From NCBI GenBank assembly GCA_021209875.1, contig JAGYVD010000007.1, positions 3,348,001-3,412,000 of the forward strand: a stretch of 64,000 nt of DNA. Direction: 5' to 3'. Positions 33,475 to 45,136 of this stretch are shown piece after piece. The notes under the pieces were generated by a model. It was not told where the DNA came from. It saw only the letters and a program-made list of their open reading frames with translations, and did no database searches. The stretch comes from Rosellinia necatrix (lineage: Eukaryota > Ascomycota > Sordariomycetes > Xylariales > Xylariaceae). Numbering within the stretch: the stretch's first letter is position 1; the number at the start of each line of letters is the position of its first letter. Made by a program: the position numbers and the translations under genes.

Positions 33475-35431
33475 TTAGCTTGTGTAGTCGTCCCAACCAC
33501 CGTAGTTCCGAATGAAGTCTTCAAAATTCATACCGGGCACATCGCGCACAGTGAGGTCCCCATGGCCAAGATTTGTCATGCTCTGAAGTATGAGATTAAT
33601 AACTATCCTCGGGAAGCCAGTTCCCAGGTGCAAGTCCCACTCATCACTCATCCTCCTCCTGCAGGGCTATCACATCTGCCCCCCCTTCCAGTAGCGTTTC
33701 CACCAGGGCCATCAACAACTCGTCTCTTTTGTCTCTCTCGCACCCATCCCAAAGCTTTGGTTCGTATAAGGCCATGTGAAGAAGTGTGAATGGCGCTGGG
33801 ACCATGTTCGGATCTGCACCATGCTGGTATAGCGCGCGCACCAGGTCTTTGTCACCGATCCGAGCCGCCTCTGCCAACGGGCTACCCCGTTCCGGGCTCA
33901 GATAATTTACACTTGCCCCTGACTGAATCAAGAAGACGGCGAGGCTGACACGGTCGGCGTTACAGCGGCCGCCCTGTTCTGCTCCACATACCGTCAGCAG
34001 CATCTCATCGATAGATTCGGCTTCGTTATCCAGTAGGTCGTTCCACGGCGCGACCTTGAGAAGGGCAGAGACGACAGGCATGAGAGCGTTTTCCAAGGCG
34101 TAATGCAACGGGGTGTGTCCGTGAATGTCTCTGCCCATAGGGGAGGCCCCCATGACAAGGGCCCATTCAAGTGCGCCGCCGAACAGAACCGCAATTGGGG
34201 GTTGGCCGTAGAAGCACAGGGCGGTCAGAAACGTGTTTGGCACGCCAGTTTTCTCACAACCAGGCGGAGGTTTCACACTCTCGAGCGGTGCCCCGGCTTG
34301 AAAAAGTATGTCGAGCAATTCCAGTTGTCTTCTAATTAAGTTGTTAAAACCCGCTTGGAATTTGGGATTGAACTTGGATTTGCAGAGGGCGGCATGGAAT
34401 GCCACCACGACTGTGAGGAGTGGCGATTGGATGTGCCATTCCCTCCTATACTCCGGAAAGCGATTATTCATATGGCGTAGGAATATGCGAATAGCCTCTA
34501 GCAAAGCCGGTGTTGGTTTATAATATAGGAGGGCATGAAATTTGTCTTCGAGCATGAAAGCACGAAAGTCCTGGGTCGTAGCTCGCGACATGATTATCTC
34601 AAATTTCTCCTTACGGCTATCGCTGAGAAGAGTTTTCCCGTATGGTTCCATAGCGTATGAGCTAAGAGCGAACGTGACGAAGAGCCTAAAGATAGTGGTA
34701 AGATCCGACAGTTGGTTTGGCATCGAGGTTATTCCGGCAAGTATAATGATTTCCACTACACCTGTGGGCACGTCTCGGTTCTGGACGGCCATCTCAAGTG
34801 GTGTTGTGCTGGCGTACAGTGACCTTTGGCCCACGTGAGCCCGATGGAGAATCAACGTGCGTACGATCTCCTCGGTAAGTTGGTCTTGCTCGCGCCGCTG
34901 CGTGGGTGGGATGTGATTCAACCGCACGGCCAGAGCCCACTGAATTGGCGTGTAGCCTGAGAATGGCCTCGGCTGCCAGTCGGACAGGGAGACTCGCAGA
35001 GGGGGCGACTCCGGGGCAAAGTTGACACGCGCTCCTCTTCCCAGTAAGAACCATACAACTTCGAGCTGTCGAAAGGCCGCCGCAGTGGCCAACGGAGTAC
35101 GCGAAAGGTGGCGCCCAAGCAGTTCATCCTCGGGGCGGCTGGTCTTCATCATCGTGTCCATGTCAAATACATAGTCTAGCGTCATGCCCTTATCTAGCAT
35201 CTTCATAATGAGGTGGATAAAGCCATGTGCGCATCCCCAACGCAGAGCGCGTGGGTTATTCTCGTCGTCGCCGTAGACAAGGGGGTAAACCAATGTGTAC
35301 ATGCCTTTGCATGTGCACATAAGATGGTACTTGCTCGACAAGTCCAAGTCCTTAGCAATTTGGTACGCAACTTCTACTGGCATATCGCCAAGGGAAACGC
35401 CAGCGATATCCCCGGAATGAGGATCCATCAT
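33475..35431 (-). CDS. F-box-like ankyrin-repeat protein
   Basis: The main exon runs from ATG 35431 and is open to a TGA at 33646-33644 (595 residues). A better end is reached by splicing 33648 to 33580 over a 67-nt intron (GTGATG donor, CAGAG acceptor). This adds a final exon 33580-33475 that ends GMNFEDFIRNYGGWDDYTS, an ending that looks protein-like, for about 629 residues in all. Residues about 12-55 (LGDMPVEVAYQIAKDLDLSSKYHLMCTCKGMY) look like an F-box. The rest holds degenerate ankyrin repeats (RTPLATAAA, GHTPLHYAL, GSPLAEAARIGDKDLVRALYQHGADPN). F-box/ankyrin proteins can act as substrate adaptors of SCF ubiquitin ligases; the target is unknown. The family is often expanded in plant- and insect-associated fungi. 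Confidence 0.8.
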
Positions 35432-36134
35432 GATCTCGCCCTTTTCTAATGGCGTATTTGTTTTTTTGGTGTGTGATCATCAATATGTGTCGGATGATTT
35501 TGGAAGATGTGGTCGGGAACGTGGGTAAAGATGAATTGGAGAAGTTAAAACAGGTATGGAAGAGAGGAAGAAGAAGACAGCAAGCGGGACTGAAGGTATA
35601 CAAAGGCCAACTTTGCTCAGTGATTGTGACCCAACACGCTAAATGCTGGACTAATGGGGGGAAACGTGCTGTGCCATTGGTTTTGCAAACCCATCAGTAG
35701 TCACATATACCTTGGGTAGGTAGTAGTAGTTTATTAACGTCTAGTTACCTTGGGTAGGTGTATGTAACAGGACAGCTGTTTCAAGTGTCAGAGCAGGCTG
35801 TTCTAAGCAATTCATCTGAGTATTCAGTAGAGCCGAGAGCATTACATGCCTTCTAAGGTATAAACTAGGAGCCATTGGTCCTTAGACAAACTCAAATGAT
35901 TTAATAAGCTGAGCCTTTGGGTGGTTGCATTAGCTGAAGTGCCTTTGGTACACGAAATGCCACCTACAATGCCACAGTCAACTGCGCCTAGGCAAGTGCA
36001 TGAACCATATAGGTCCGTGCTTTCTCATTAAATCTGTGTTTTACGCGTTATCTTTAGGTACATTTATCTTAGAGGTACTTGCCCAACATCGAAATAAGTG
36101 GTATCTAGCCTTAGATATCCATCTGACACGCTAG
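35432..36134. other. Spacer upstream of the F-box/ankyrin gene
   Basis: About 0.7 kb holds the gene's promoter, then AT-rich sequence with repeated CCTTGGGTAGGT units at about 35711-35760. No gene is seen. Confidence 0.45.
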
Positions 36135-36296
36135 TGTCACAGTTCGCACTGTTGGTAGTTCCAGAAATAACTTGTGTTATTGCACAAGGAAGGAAGGTTC
36201 CCTACTTGGTCAGTAGCTGGCTACTTGTTCCTTTTATATACAGTATTCTGGCCCGTGCCCTAGTGGAGTTCTTAGGTTAAAACTAGTTCCATGACA
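36135..36296 (+). mobile_element. Solo LTR, copy 2
   Basis: This 162-base element starts TGTCAC and ends ATGACA and has a perfect 5-base target duplication GCTAG (36130-36134 and 36297-36301). By hand count it differs from copy 1 at 15 positions, 14 of them transitions. No coding part of a retrotransposon adjoins it. It lies in an AT-rich spacer. Confidence 0.85.
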
Positions 36297-37705
36297 GCTA
36301 GCAAACATGCATTACTCTTGACAACCAGTAGGTATTATTATAGTTAGGTATCGACACAACGTGGACTTTTGAAGAGGCTTTGCTTGTTGTGTATCGCAAG
36401 CCTTAATGACTAAGAAGTCTAGATAGTCACCTACTAGTTTAATTAAAATAACCCCAGCGCCTGATAGATGAAGGGAAAGAGATCCTTCCCTATGTGCATG
36501 GCCACTTTAGGTGCCTAGAAACATTTCTGGGCCATTATTTTGATACTTCACTAATTGCTTACTTGGGTAGTTAAATGCTCAAATTAGTCGCCAAGTCCAG
36601 GGACTTGGATAAGCTCTGAAAAATGCGCTTGAATATTTCTTTGTATGGCGATTGTAATCATGCCCTCTCCAGTTAGCATCCTAGTGCTGAAGGGTAGTTT
36701 GCAACAAAAATTGGGCCCACTTCCCTATTTACTTATGAACAGCTAGAACTATCCACGATGATAGGCTACCGTATAACTCGTTTAGTCCTTGCCGAATTTT
36801 CTAGACAAGCCAGGATCTCATCATTCTGTGGCCATGCGTACTACGAATATGTTTATTCTCGTTTATCATTATAACATAATATGGCGCCAGGGTGGACCAC
36901 CTAATATTACAGGATTATGGCTCCCATATGTATAGTTATATATATATCTATATACCTGAGGTGGTCCATCCATCCCTGTAAAGGGCATAGTGAGAAGTGA
37001 ATGAGCTTCAAGGTTAATTAATAAACTAGTTTTAGCCGGGTAGTTGTTTTAGGCTCAACAACGTTGTGAATTGGTTCCCAGGCCTTCCAAACCCCTATAA
37101 ACATGTAATAATCTTCAAATATGAATAACTTTGACACTACAACTACCTTGGTGGTTGGCAACTGCCGTGACATATTAGACTAAAAAATAAATGTGACCAC
37201 ATGCCTCATTAACCAAAATTACGGCTACCTGCCTGCCTATCTGACTACTTACCTACCTACCTATGTACCTTCATACCTACCCACCTACCTGCCTATGTAC
37301 CTTCATAAATACCCACCTGCCTACCCACACATATAACCAAGTACCTTAAGTATCGTAGAAGCTACTGGAATAGCTTAGGCTTTAGGTAGGAAGAAGATAG
37401 ATCTATAGGTAACAACGTGGCTGCAATTTTTATTGTCAGCTATAAAACCTCTCTTCTCCCCCCCACGCAACCTGATTCTCCTATCCCTTTCACATGTCCG
37501 TCTCTGTTTTCTCTGCCATACATCCGCTTGCACATACACACTTCTGTACACATCTGGGAAGGGATGCATACGCCCATACATATTGCAACCTTTCAATGAT
37601 ACGAAAGGATTAAAAAGGGGTAATTAATCGCGCAGTCACTACCATATCATAACTGATAATTAGTCCTAGGCAAGTCGTCGAGGCCTTCGGGTTAGATTTC
37701 GAGGA
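36297..37705. other. AT-rich spacer
   Basis: About 1.4 kb is strongly AT-rich, with a dense ACCT repeat patch at about 37220-37330. No open frame looks coding. It ends at the promoter of the zinc-knuckle gene. Confidence 0.5.
37225..37335. repeat. ACCT repeat patch
   Basis: CTACCTGCCTGCC, TACCTACCTACCTATG and CCCACCTACCTGCC units are packed into about 110 bases. It is the densest of the ACCT patches in the window. Confidence 0.65.
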
Positions 37706-39055
37706 ATGAGCCAGAATAACAGAGACGGTGGCCATAATGGCGACGGTGGCCAAAAAGGAAAGAGAGATATTAACCAATATGGTAATTCGAACAAACGTCG
37801 ACGAGATCCCAACCAAGATTCACCGGAATACTGCGATGGAGAGCACCGCAACTCCCGAGAACCTAAAATGCGCCACGGGCTACAAGAATATATTGAATTC
37901 ATCCGCCAGCGTGACTCCTCTCGTCAGCACGAACATATTCCGCAAGTTCATCGGACGTCAAATATTGGACCCGAGGACTTTAGCCTTCCGCAGAGACCAG
38001 CGAAACCCATAACCAGTCTTCGCTCCCCTCACAATTCAACAGCAAATGTTCGAGACCCCCAAGATAGGCCCCGTGGTGTGCTTTGTCCAAAAGCACAAGA
38101 AAGCAAGCTCGCACTTCCGACTCTCGATTCGTCCCCTACGAATACTAAGAACGGTAATGGGACCAAAAAGGCGGGCTGCAAGATCTGCGGCGAATCTTCA
38201 CACTATATCAACGATTGTGCCTTTCTCAACGGCATTAGTTCTCAATTTAACCAGCCCGTGCCGCGGCCAATGGGCTTCAAGAGATGGTGCCCCAAGCACA
38301 TGAGTTTATCTCACATTATCGACCAGTGCACGCTAAAATGGCACTGGCTACGCCACAAGGACCAGGCACTCCAATGGCTGGTCATAAACTGTGCCAGCGG
38401 CCCCGCGTTCGCCACGAACCTGATCGATTGGCGCTGTCTCGTGAAGCCCCAGCCGCGCAATATGACGGTCGTCCGCTTCCCCTGGACCCCCGAGTTCGCC
38501 ATATCGCAGCACGCCAAGGACCCCGGGTTCAGCAGGCACGCGTGCCGGCTCGTCGATGACCGAACCCACACCGCCGAGGCCCGCGCCAGGCTCGGCTGGC
38601 AGACCGTGAGCGGCAACGCGCCGCAGTTCAAGAGCTTCGCCGAGCTCCGGGCGCACGCCGAGGCCGAGTACCAGAGGGAGATGCGGCGTCTCGGGGAGGA
38701 AAGGCGGCGCCTGGGAGAGCGGAAACGCCGATTGGAGGAAGAGCGGAGACGGCAGGAGGAACAGAGGCTGCGGGAGGAGCAGAGGCGCCAGGAGGAGCAA
38801 CGTCGGCAGGAAGAACTCGCGATCAAGGAGATGACCCGGATCGAGACGGAGAAGGCAAGACTGCTCCAGAACAACGCCGGAAACCCCAAGCTTCTGAAGA
38901 GCCTCGCCGAAATCGAGGCCACCGTTGCTCAGGGCAGAGGCACATTCACGATGTCATCCGGATACTCTGCAAGCGAGCGGCTCGGGGCTGTGCTGAAATT
39001 TGAGGACCAAGACGAGGTCACTCTTGGCGACAAGAACGGTGGCAGAGGCGCGTAG
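37706..39055 (+). CDS. Zinc-knuckle protein with coiled coil
   Basis: A single exon encodes 449 residues. A polar, disordered N-terminus (about 150 residues) leads to a CCHC zinc knuckle at about residue 158 (CKICGESSHYINDC, spacing C-x2-C-x4-H-x4-C). About 40 residues on is a variant, CPKHMSLSHIIDQC, spaced C-x2-H-x4-H-x4-C. Between about residues 320 and 395 lies a highly charged coiled coil of RRLGEERRR and RRQEEQ repeats. CCHC knuckles bind single-stranded nucleic acid or proteins. No reverse transcriptase, protease or capsid motif adjoins it, so a retroelement gag is less likely than a host RNA-binding protein. I do not recognise an orthologue with a known role. Confidence 0.7.
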   Translation: MSQNNRDGGHNGDGGQKGKRDINQYGNSNKRRRDPNQDSPEYCDGEHRNSREPKMRHGLQEYIEFIRQRDSSRQHEHIPQVHRTSNIGPEDFSLPQRPAKPITSLRSPHNSTANVRDPQDRPRGVLCPKAQESKLALPTLDSSPTNTKNGNGTKKAGCKICGESSHYINDCAFLNGISSQFNQPVPRPMGFKRWCPKHMSLSHIIDQCTLKWHWLRHKDQALQWLVINCASGPAFATNLIDWRCLVKPQPRNMTVVRFPWTPEFAISQHAKDPGFSRHACRLVDDRTHTAEARARLGWQTVSGNAPQFKSFAELRAHAEAEYQREMRRLGEERRRLGERKRRLEEERRRQEEQRLREEQRRQEEQRRQEELAIKEMTRIETEKARLLQNNAGNPKLLKSLAEIEATVAQGRGTFTMSSGYSASERLGAVLKFEDQDEVTLGDKNGGRGA

Positions 39056-39872
39056 AACAATCAACCCGTATGGGCCTTCTCCTTGATAGCCTGACAAGCT
39101 GGGACCGGATATTCAAGTATACGAACAATTACTGGATACGTAGAGAGGCCCATGGCGTATGAACCCATATACGAGGTTATTTGTTAGTTACACATGTCAT
39201 GATAACCATAAGTAGTATGACGCGGCTAGGGGCCGGTGTAAAAGCCACCAAGTTCCCATGACTTGTAGTTCTAGGTAGTCGTCAGAATGAATACACTTGC
39301 CATACTTGTCTGCTACCTCCTTCTTAGATGTAATGTTTTTGATAAACCAGGCCGACTTTGGATGGAGTTTCCATGTAGCACTCGACGTTGCCACTATTTG
39401 AGTGGCCCAAAGGTGGAACACAGGACCGGGTTCCAATCTCTTTGACCTTAGGTTTGGTGTCCATCCGTGCTAGGGTAACTATATTCATTATCGGTGTCTA
39501 CCCATATTTCCATGTAATTCATCCAAGCCACGACAGCGGAAGTATGAATAATATTCCTTCGCCGACGGCAAATGCTCAAATGGGTTCTGTAAAATTATGA
39601 TGTTCTATTCTAGAAATAATTTCTAAATTTTATACCTGCCATGTCTATAACAATCCAAAGTCTGTATCTTGAGCCGGCTCTCGTATACTTAGACTTAATA
39701 GGAGAAAAAAGGGCGAAAACTGCCGATATGCGGGAACGGCGGGATATAACGGGAAAAGGAGGTGAAAGTGGGCAAAGGATAAAGAACCATACGTGGATGC
39801 GCCAAAAAGGAACGAAGTATATGCTAGGTGAAGGGAGTAGAAAAACTTGCCCAGAAGCGTAAAGAGTCGAAC
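39056..39872. other. Convergent 3' spacer
   Basis: About 0.8 kb lies between the convergent zinc-knuckle and transporter genes. No gene is seen. Confidence 0.45.
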
Positions 39873-41363
39873 TCAGTGGTCTTCCACATCCTCGTCACGC
39901 CCTGGATACACGACCTCCTGCTTGACCACGGCCCTTATATGAGAAACAAGAACGAAAAAGTACACGAGCACGAGCAATATAGAAAGCGCCGAGCCAGCGC
40001 GTAAAACATGCGGGTTTCCGAACTCTTTCGCTATGGAAATAGTCGCGAGGATAAACCCTGTGTTGGGGAAAACCATGGCCCACCAGCCGAGATGGAAGTA
40101 CTTGGGAGGTGAGCTGATCACAGCGATGGCCGCGATGAAAAACCACCATAGCGACAAGGCCCAGAGAAATATGGCGGCGATCAGGGCGAATGTTCGGATT
40201 ATGTTAGCGTCGATGATTCCGTCGTTTTCGCGGTCGAAGGAGTCGGGCAAACCGTTCGCCATACCAATGAAGGCGAGAGCTGTGAATGCCGGAGGGCCGA
40301 CGTTCATGAAGAGACCAGGTCTGTGTTCTCTATTTGGTAGTTCTGGAGAATGTTAGATGAATGGCAAACAGGAGTGATTCCCATGTAAACTTACCGGCTA
40401 ACATCAACCTCCCAATCATATGTGCATACATCATAACAGCTACCGATATCCCCAGGCCTTGGGCAGTCAAGCCTGCGACGATGATGGGAATCGCGGCAAT
40501 ATCTGGTTGCGAATCGGAAATCACCGAAGCAATTGTACCAGACAGCATGATTGGGAAGATGGGCAATATCCAAGTTGGCATCATAGACTGCAGTTCGAAC
40601 TTATGTCGCGCGAACAAAAAGCTATATTGCCCCACGGCCAAGATAAGAGTAACGAGCAGGTATATCCAGAACGCGGCAAGAATCAGCCACCGAAGGGCCA
40701 CATCATTTTCTGGTACAACATAGCGCTCTGTACTCGTAATGATTGTGGCAATGGCTAAGAAGAATGTGGGCAGGAAAAGCCCCTCGCGAGGATGTGTTAC
40801 CGACTTAATAAAATCGCCACGGTGTAAACAAAACCGAGTAATCATAAGGCCAAGCAGCGTTGTGAATATGATAAGGTTTGTAATATATACGGCAAAGCCA
40901 ATTTGTCGCAGGCCGGGGAATTGATAGGGCTGAGTATAGATTACTGAGGAAACATGTCGTTAGTTTTTGAATGGGCTAATCGTTCATATATCTCAGGGGC
41001 AACGTAGCATGCCACACATCGTAAATATTGAAAGCCTCGAATCAATGTCATGCCCAGGGCGAGTGAATGTGACATACAGAGTGATAATCCCCCTGTACTC
41101 ATTGGCCAAGTAAACCATGCCCAGGTAAAATGGTGTATACGCTCACGGAAACCTAGTTTTGGTCGATTTGGGCCATATATGTCGATGGTACTAGGAGTAC
41201 TGTTCGTACTGTTCTTTTCCGTGTCGATTTCAAAGCTCTGGCATCTGGAGTTCACGGCCGTTTTTGCATCCTCGAGAGGGCTGCTACCAGGTCTCTGGTT
41301 TTCTCTAGGATTGTTGGATTCGAGAAGGGGCAATCCAGCCGGTGGCTTGTTAGGGACGGCCAT
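39873..41363 (-). CDS. TDT-family transporter (C4-dicarboxylate/malate transporter, Mae1/SLAC1-like)
   Basis: Three exons, 41363-41078, 40943-40395 and 40342-39873, encode 434 residues. Introns are 134 nt (GTATGT/TCAG, branch ACTAAC) and 52 nt (GTAAGT/CCAG, branch TCTAAC). About ten membrane helices are visible. Family marks are FTWAWFTWPMSTGGLSL near the first helix, HPREGLFLPTFFLAIATII, QSMMPTWILPIFPIMLSGTIAS, VAGLTAQGLGISVAVMMYA and FMNVGPPAFTALAFIGMANGLP. Homologues include yeast Ssu1 (sulfite export), S. pombe Mae1 (malate uptake) and plant SLAC1 anion channels. The FTxxMSTGG and NVGPPAFTALA blocks sit closest to Mae1, so an organic acid is the likelier substrate than sulfite. The N-terminal 75 residues are polar and cytosolic. 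The gene stands alone. Confidence 0.88.
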
Positions 41364-44300
41364 TGGTCCAGTTGGGATGTTTGCGTATGTGGATGGGTTT
41401 CGTTGTGCGTATAAGCAATGGTGTCAAACAGAATTGATAGATGGGGCGAAGGAATGGAAAGAATTGGACGCTATTGTGAATCTTGACCGGAATGAAATGA
41501 CTGCCTGAAGGGAATAGACCCGACAGATATACTTCAACAAAGTTTGGCTTCAAAACCTTGACGGAAGAAGATCCGCACTGACCGTACGATCCATGTGCCG
41601 GTTACCATGTTGTCACCCTTGGTATCAAGTGGCCAAGAGTGGCTTGCGTACCCTTTGGGCAGCAAATCAGACGGTCCATTCATATATGCGTATCAATGAT
41701 GTGTGTATTTGTAACAGAAGCCATCACGGAAGGCTTGGGACTTACAGGATGCCCTAACTCGACGGCCCGCAGCTCGCCTCTTCCCGTTTCCACTCGGGTG
41801 TTACTTGCGCATGTCCACCGGATCAAATTTACCAGCCCTGTATTAGTCTTGACCAAGCAGTTTAACGATTCGAGCTAGATAATATAGGCGGATATTGCGG
41901 AAGAGGGTCAGAGAGTAATGCCCAAGTACCTATAGGACGGTGCTCTTGGCAAGGGGAGCAAGATAATAAGGTTGCGAATCACCGCGTGTTAATGTCAATC
42001 CAGTGGGCCAACACGAACAAATTGGCGGCACTGTTTTCTCTACGAGAGGAGGTTTTGCCTCACATCGTCCTAGACTCTTGGGATCGTCAGGGAGATACCA
42101 ATAATCGAGAATTCTGGTTCCCACGGCGTATAGCGTGGCGGGGTTTGGGCACTGCATTTTTCTTCTTAAGTTTATGAATCAAAACGTCTTCACTATTAGT
42201 AAATTAAATGACGCATCGGGGCAAAAATTCAACCTCAAATCGAGTGTATCCTCGCCGCTACTACACCTCAGAGCCATAGAGGTCGTTAAAAGAAAACGAG
42301 CCAAGACGCCAAGCGACTAGATATTAGTAAATCACCCACAGCCTCAAGAGGGACTCGTTATCATCTTGGCATGGAGGATCACCATGAGCCTCAACTGGTA
42401 GTTTAAGATTGGAAGACCCAAGGGAAAAAGACCTAGGGGATAATGATGGTGGGAATGAAAAAAAAACGAAAAAAAAAGACCCTCTTGGCCCCGGTATAAC
42501 TCGGTACCCTTGTCCTAGGAGACGGGAGAGATCGATATGGTTGGCGGTCACAGGAGTACTACAATACACGGAGCGTGGATGTTTCAACCGTGGGTGTCAA
42601 TACGGAGCCCGACGGTGGCAAGTTAACCCAGCCTATAACTAGCCCCGGTGATAATAGAGGCTTAGACGCTTAGACCGATGAGAAGAGGACGAAACAGTTC
42701 TGGAATGGTATGCAATCCGGGTTGATGTTTGACAGCACGGCACTTGGGCGATCTTAGCCTTTTAGGGGGCACAGCTAGGACTTTGTCGTCGATGCTGCTG
42801 GGTCGACCGGCGGAAGAGCCGAATGGTTGGCGCCAGTACATTTACGTCTCGTTCGTGAAATCTCGACATAAGTGGTGCTGAACAGTTGCAGGGGCACTGC
42901 AGTAGTTAGATGCTGCACTGGAAATCGCCACATGGCCCCTTGGCACTCAAGTGCCGGTCGCGGGTCTCCCGTAGTGTGGTGATAGGTCGTTCGACATCAC
43001 TACGTTGATAATGGTGAGCACTATCTTTAGAGGCAGGGCAGCCCTTGGAAGATCTCGAGCAGAGGTTTCGAATGACGGGGGGTCCCACGTATGAATGCCA
43101 GGGGAAGGGGTAAGGGAGTTGGGTTGGGTTCCTATCTAACTCGAACAATAACCACCTGGATAAGTAAGCACGTACCTAGGTAGGGAAGGTTACTAGGCAG
43201 GGACACACAGGTACCTACTTACCTAACCTTGGTATTACGAACCTATATGGGCAGGTACTAGGTACCCATTAACGATCATTATTAGAGTTACCTCCTGCAT
43301 ACTGGCATACCGTAGAGGTAGCAAGAGGCCGATTTCCAATCGCCATTTCACATCTCTGTAGATCAGTGCACAGACTACCTACGGCAGACCCATCTAAGCG
43401 AAACCTTCCTGGGACTTTGCGAGGCACTAACGCACTTTTATACACTACGTAGGTAGGTACCTAGGTACACTAGGTCGGATAGGTAGATAGTATCTCCGAC
43501 AAGATCCGAAATAGGCAACTTGCAGACTCTCAACCTCAAGCCAAGCCCTGACATCGCGCGAACATGAAGTGTTCTCTTAAATAGTGGTAATAGGGCTTAC
43601 AAATGAGCCATGTCGATAGGTTCATGTGGGGGGGTTCTATCTTCCCACGCTTTCATGTCGCAAAAAAACGCTGGCTGCCCAATCAAGCGCTAAAGCCAAT
43701 TACTCTTGGCACGCTAGTCCGTAAGCGAGCGATAGATGACAACCAAGTTGAGACTAGCACAAAGGCGGCCAATTAGTACCATGCAGGAACTGCTGGCATT
43801 CACCGCGCTTGTTTGTGCGTACATAAGCGCCTAGAGATGCGTTGTTGCGCGGTGTGGTGTGGTGTCTTGGTAACTATACTCTGCCGTTTACCCGGCGGGC
43901 GAACGAGCAGCCGACCACCGGACAACGCTTGCTATCACGGGTAACGGAGCATGTCCGAAGAGCTCGTGCACCACCTGACCGTAGGTAGCAACCGACCACT
44001 CCCGGGCCGTGGATATCACGGCCTGCACGGCCTGCACGGCCTAACATACTAAGGTTCTAACCTGCTGTTGAAACGTAAACCAGATAAGCCCCCGCTGTAT
44101 TCATGACATCATGCTTCTAGCGTGCCTTCGCAATGAAGGTACCAAACCCACAAGCCCAAAATCTAATATTCCATAGGTACGACCCAGTGTACCCCTATTC
44201 CCGAAGACTTAGGTAGAGCGCAGTTTCCAAACAGCTCTCCGGGGATAGAATAAGCCATCATCGACATGGAGCCTGTACCGTGGGTCATGTACCGTGGGCC

Positions 44301-45136
44301 ATGTACCGGTCACGAAATACACACAACATTTCATCATATACGCCCAAAGATCAACACGTCAACGCATCTGCACATGCGTCAACGTTGTGAAGAGGTACAT
44401 AACGAAAGGATAAATTGCATCGGGTTCTCCTCGTACAGCAGTCTATTGCTCCCTAGTAATCAAATCAGAGTGGCCCATATTTTGTGATTAAGTATCTGCC
44501 CGGCTCTATCTTCAAAAAGCCTTGGGGCTTTGTTGAGTCGCTTAATCTAGGTACTTTCTGCCAGTCTGACATTTTCTTCTCGGTAGATCCTAATCGCTTC
44601 AACGCCGGGCCCATACCAACACTCGAATATGTCTCGTCAGCTCTTTCCTAGTAAACCCCCTCACTAGAGATGCTCCCTTGGCCCCTGACCACGATGGCAA
44701 GAAGAGGTTATAGATGGCTGCATGGGTGATTTCCTATTTCATATGGCCTGATAAGTAGCGCGGCGATTATACCCATTGCCGTGTGATGAGAGGAGAAGCT
44801 TGTTAATCGGATGCTTCCCTGCGAATGGGGTCTGTCGCCTATGGCGAGCTACCGGGGGCTACCTTTACCATTGGGAATATGCACGAATAACCCGTCGTTG
44901 ACGGACACCAACTCGATATCCATCGCCACAGAACCTGGTTGGAGCCAGCAAAATGAAAGGCGGGTTCGCACTGCTATCATGGCATCATTGGGGGTCGTGA
45001 TGAGCAATCTGCGGGGTTCTACCGCCGCTCTTTTGAGATGTTGCCGGAACACAGAGTTAATGGGGAAAGGGTATATAGGGGGTCACGAACGTTGGATTTT
45101 CTAAGTATCCACGTAGCAGTCATTTATCGCGACACA
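41364..45136. other. Long gene-free spacer
   Basis: Nearly 3.8 kb, the longest gap in the window, contains no open frame with family resemblance on either strand. It has A-runs near 42458-42476. AGGT/ACCT units lie at about 43160-43480 and a triple GGCCTGCAC-like repeat at about 44018-44042. Decayed repeats are possible but none is recognisable. Its right end holds the promoter of the dioxygenase gene. Confidence 0.5.
43160..43490. repeat. AGGT/ACCT repeat patch
   Basis: GTACCTAGGTAGGGAAGG, GGTACCTACTTACC, TAGGTAGGTACCTAGGTAC and similar units are scattered over about 330 bases inside the long spacer. Confidence 0.6.
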
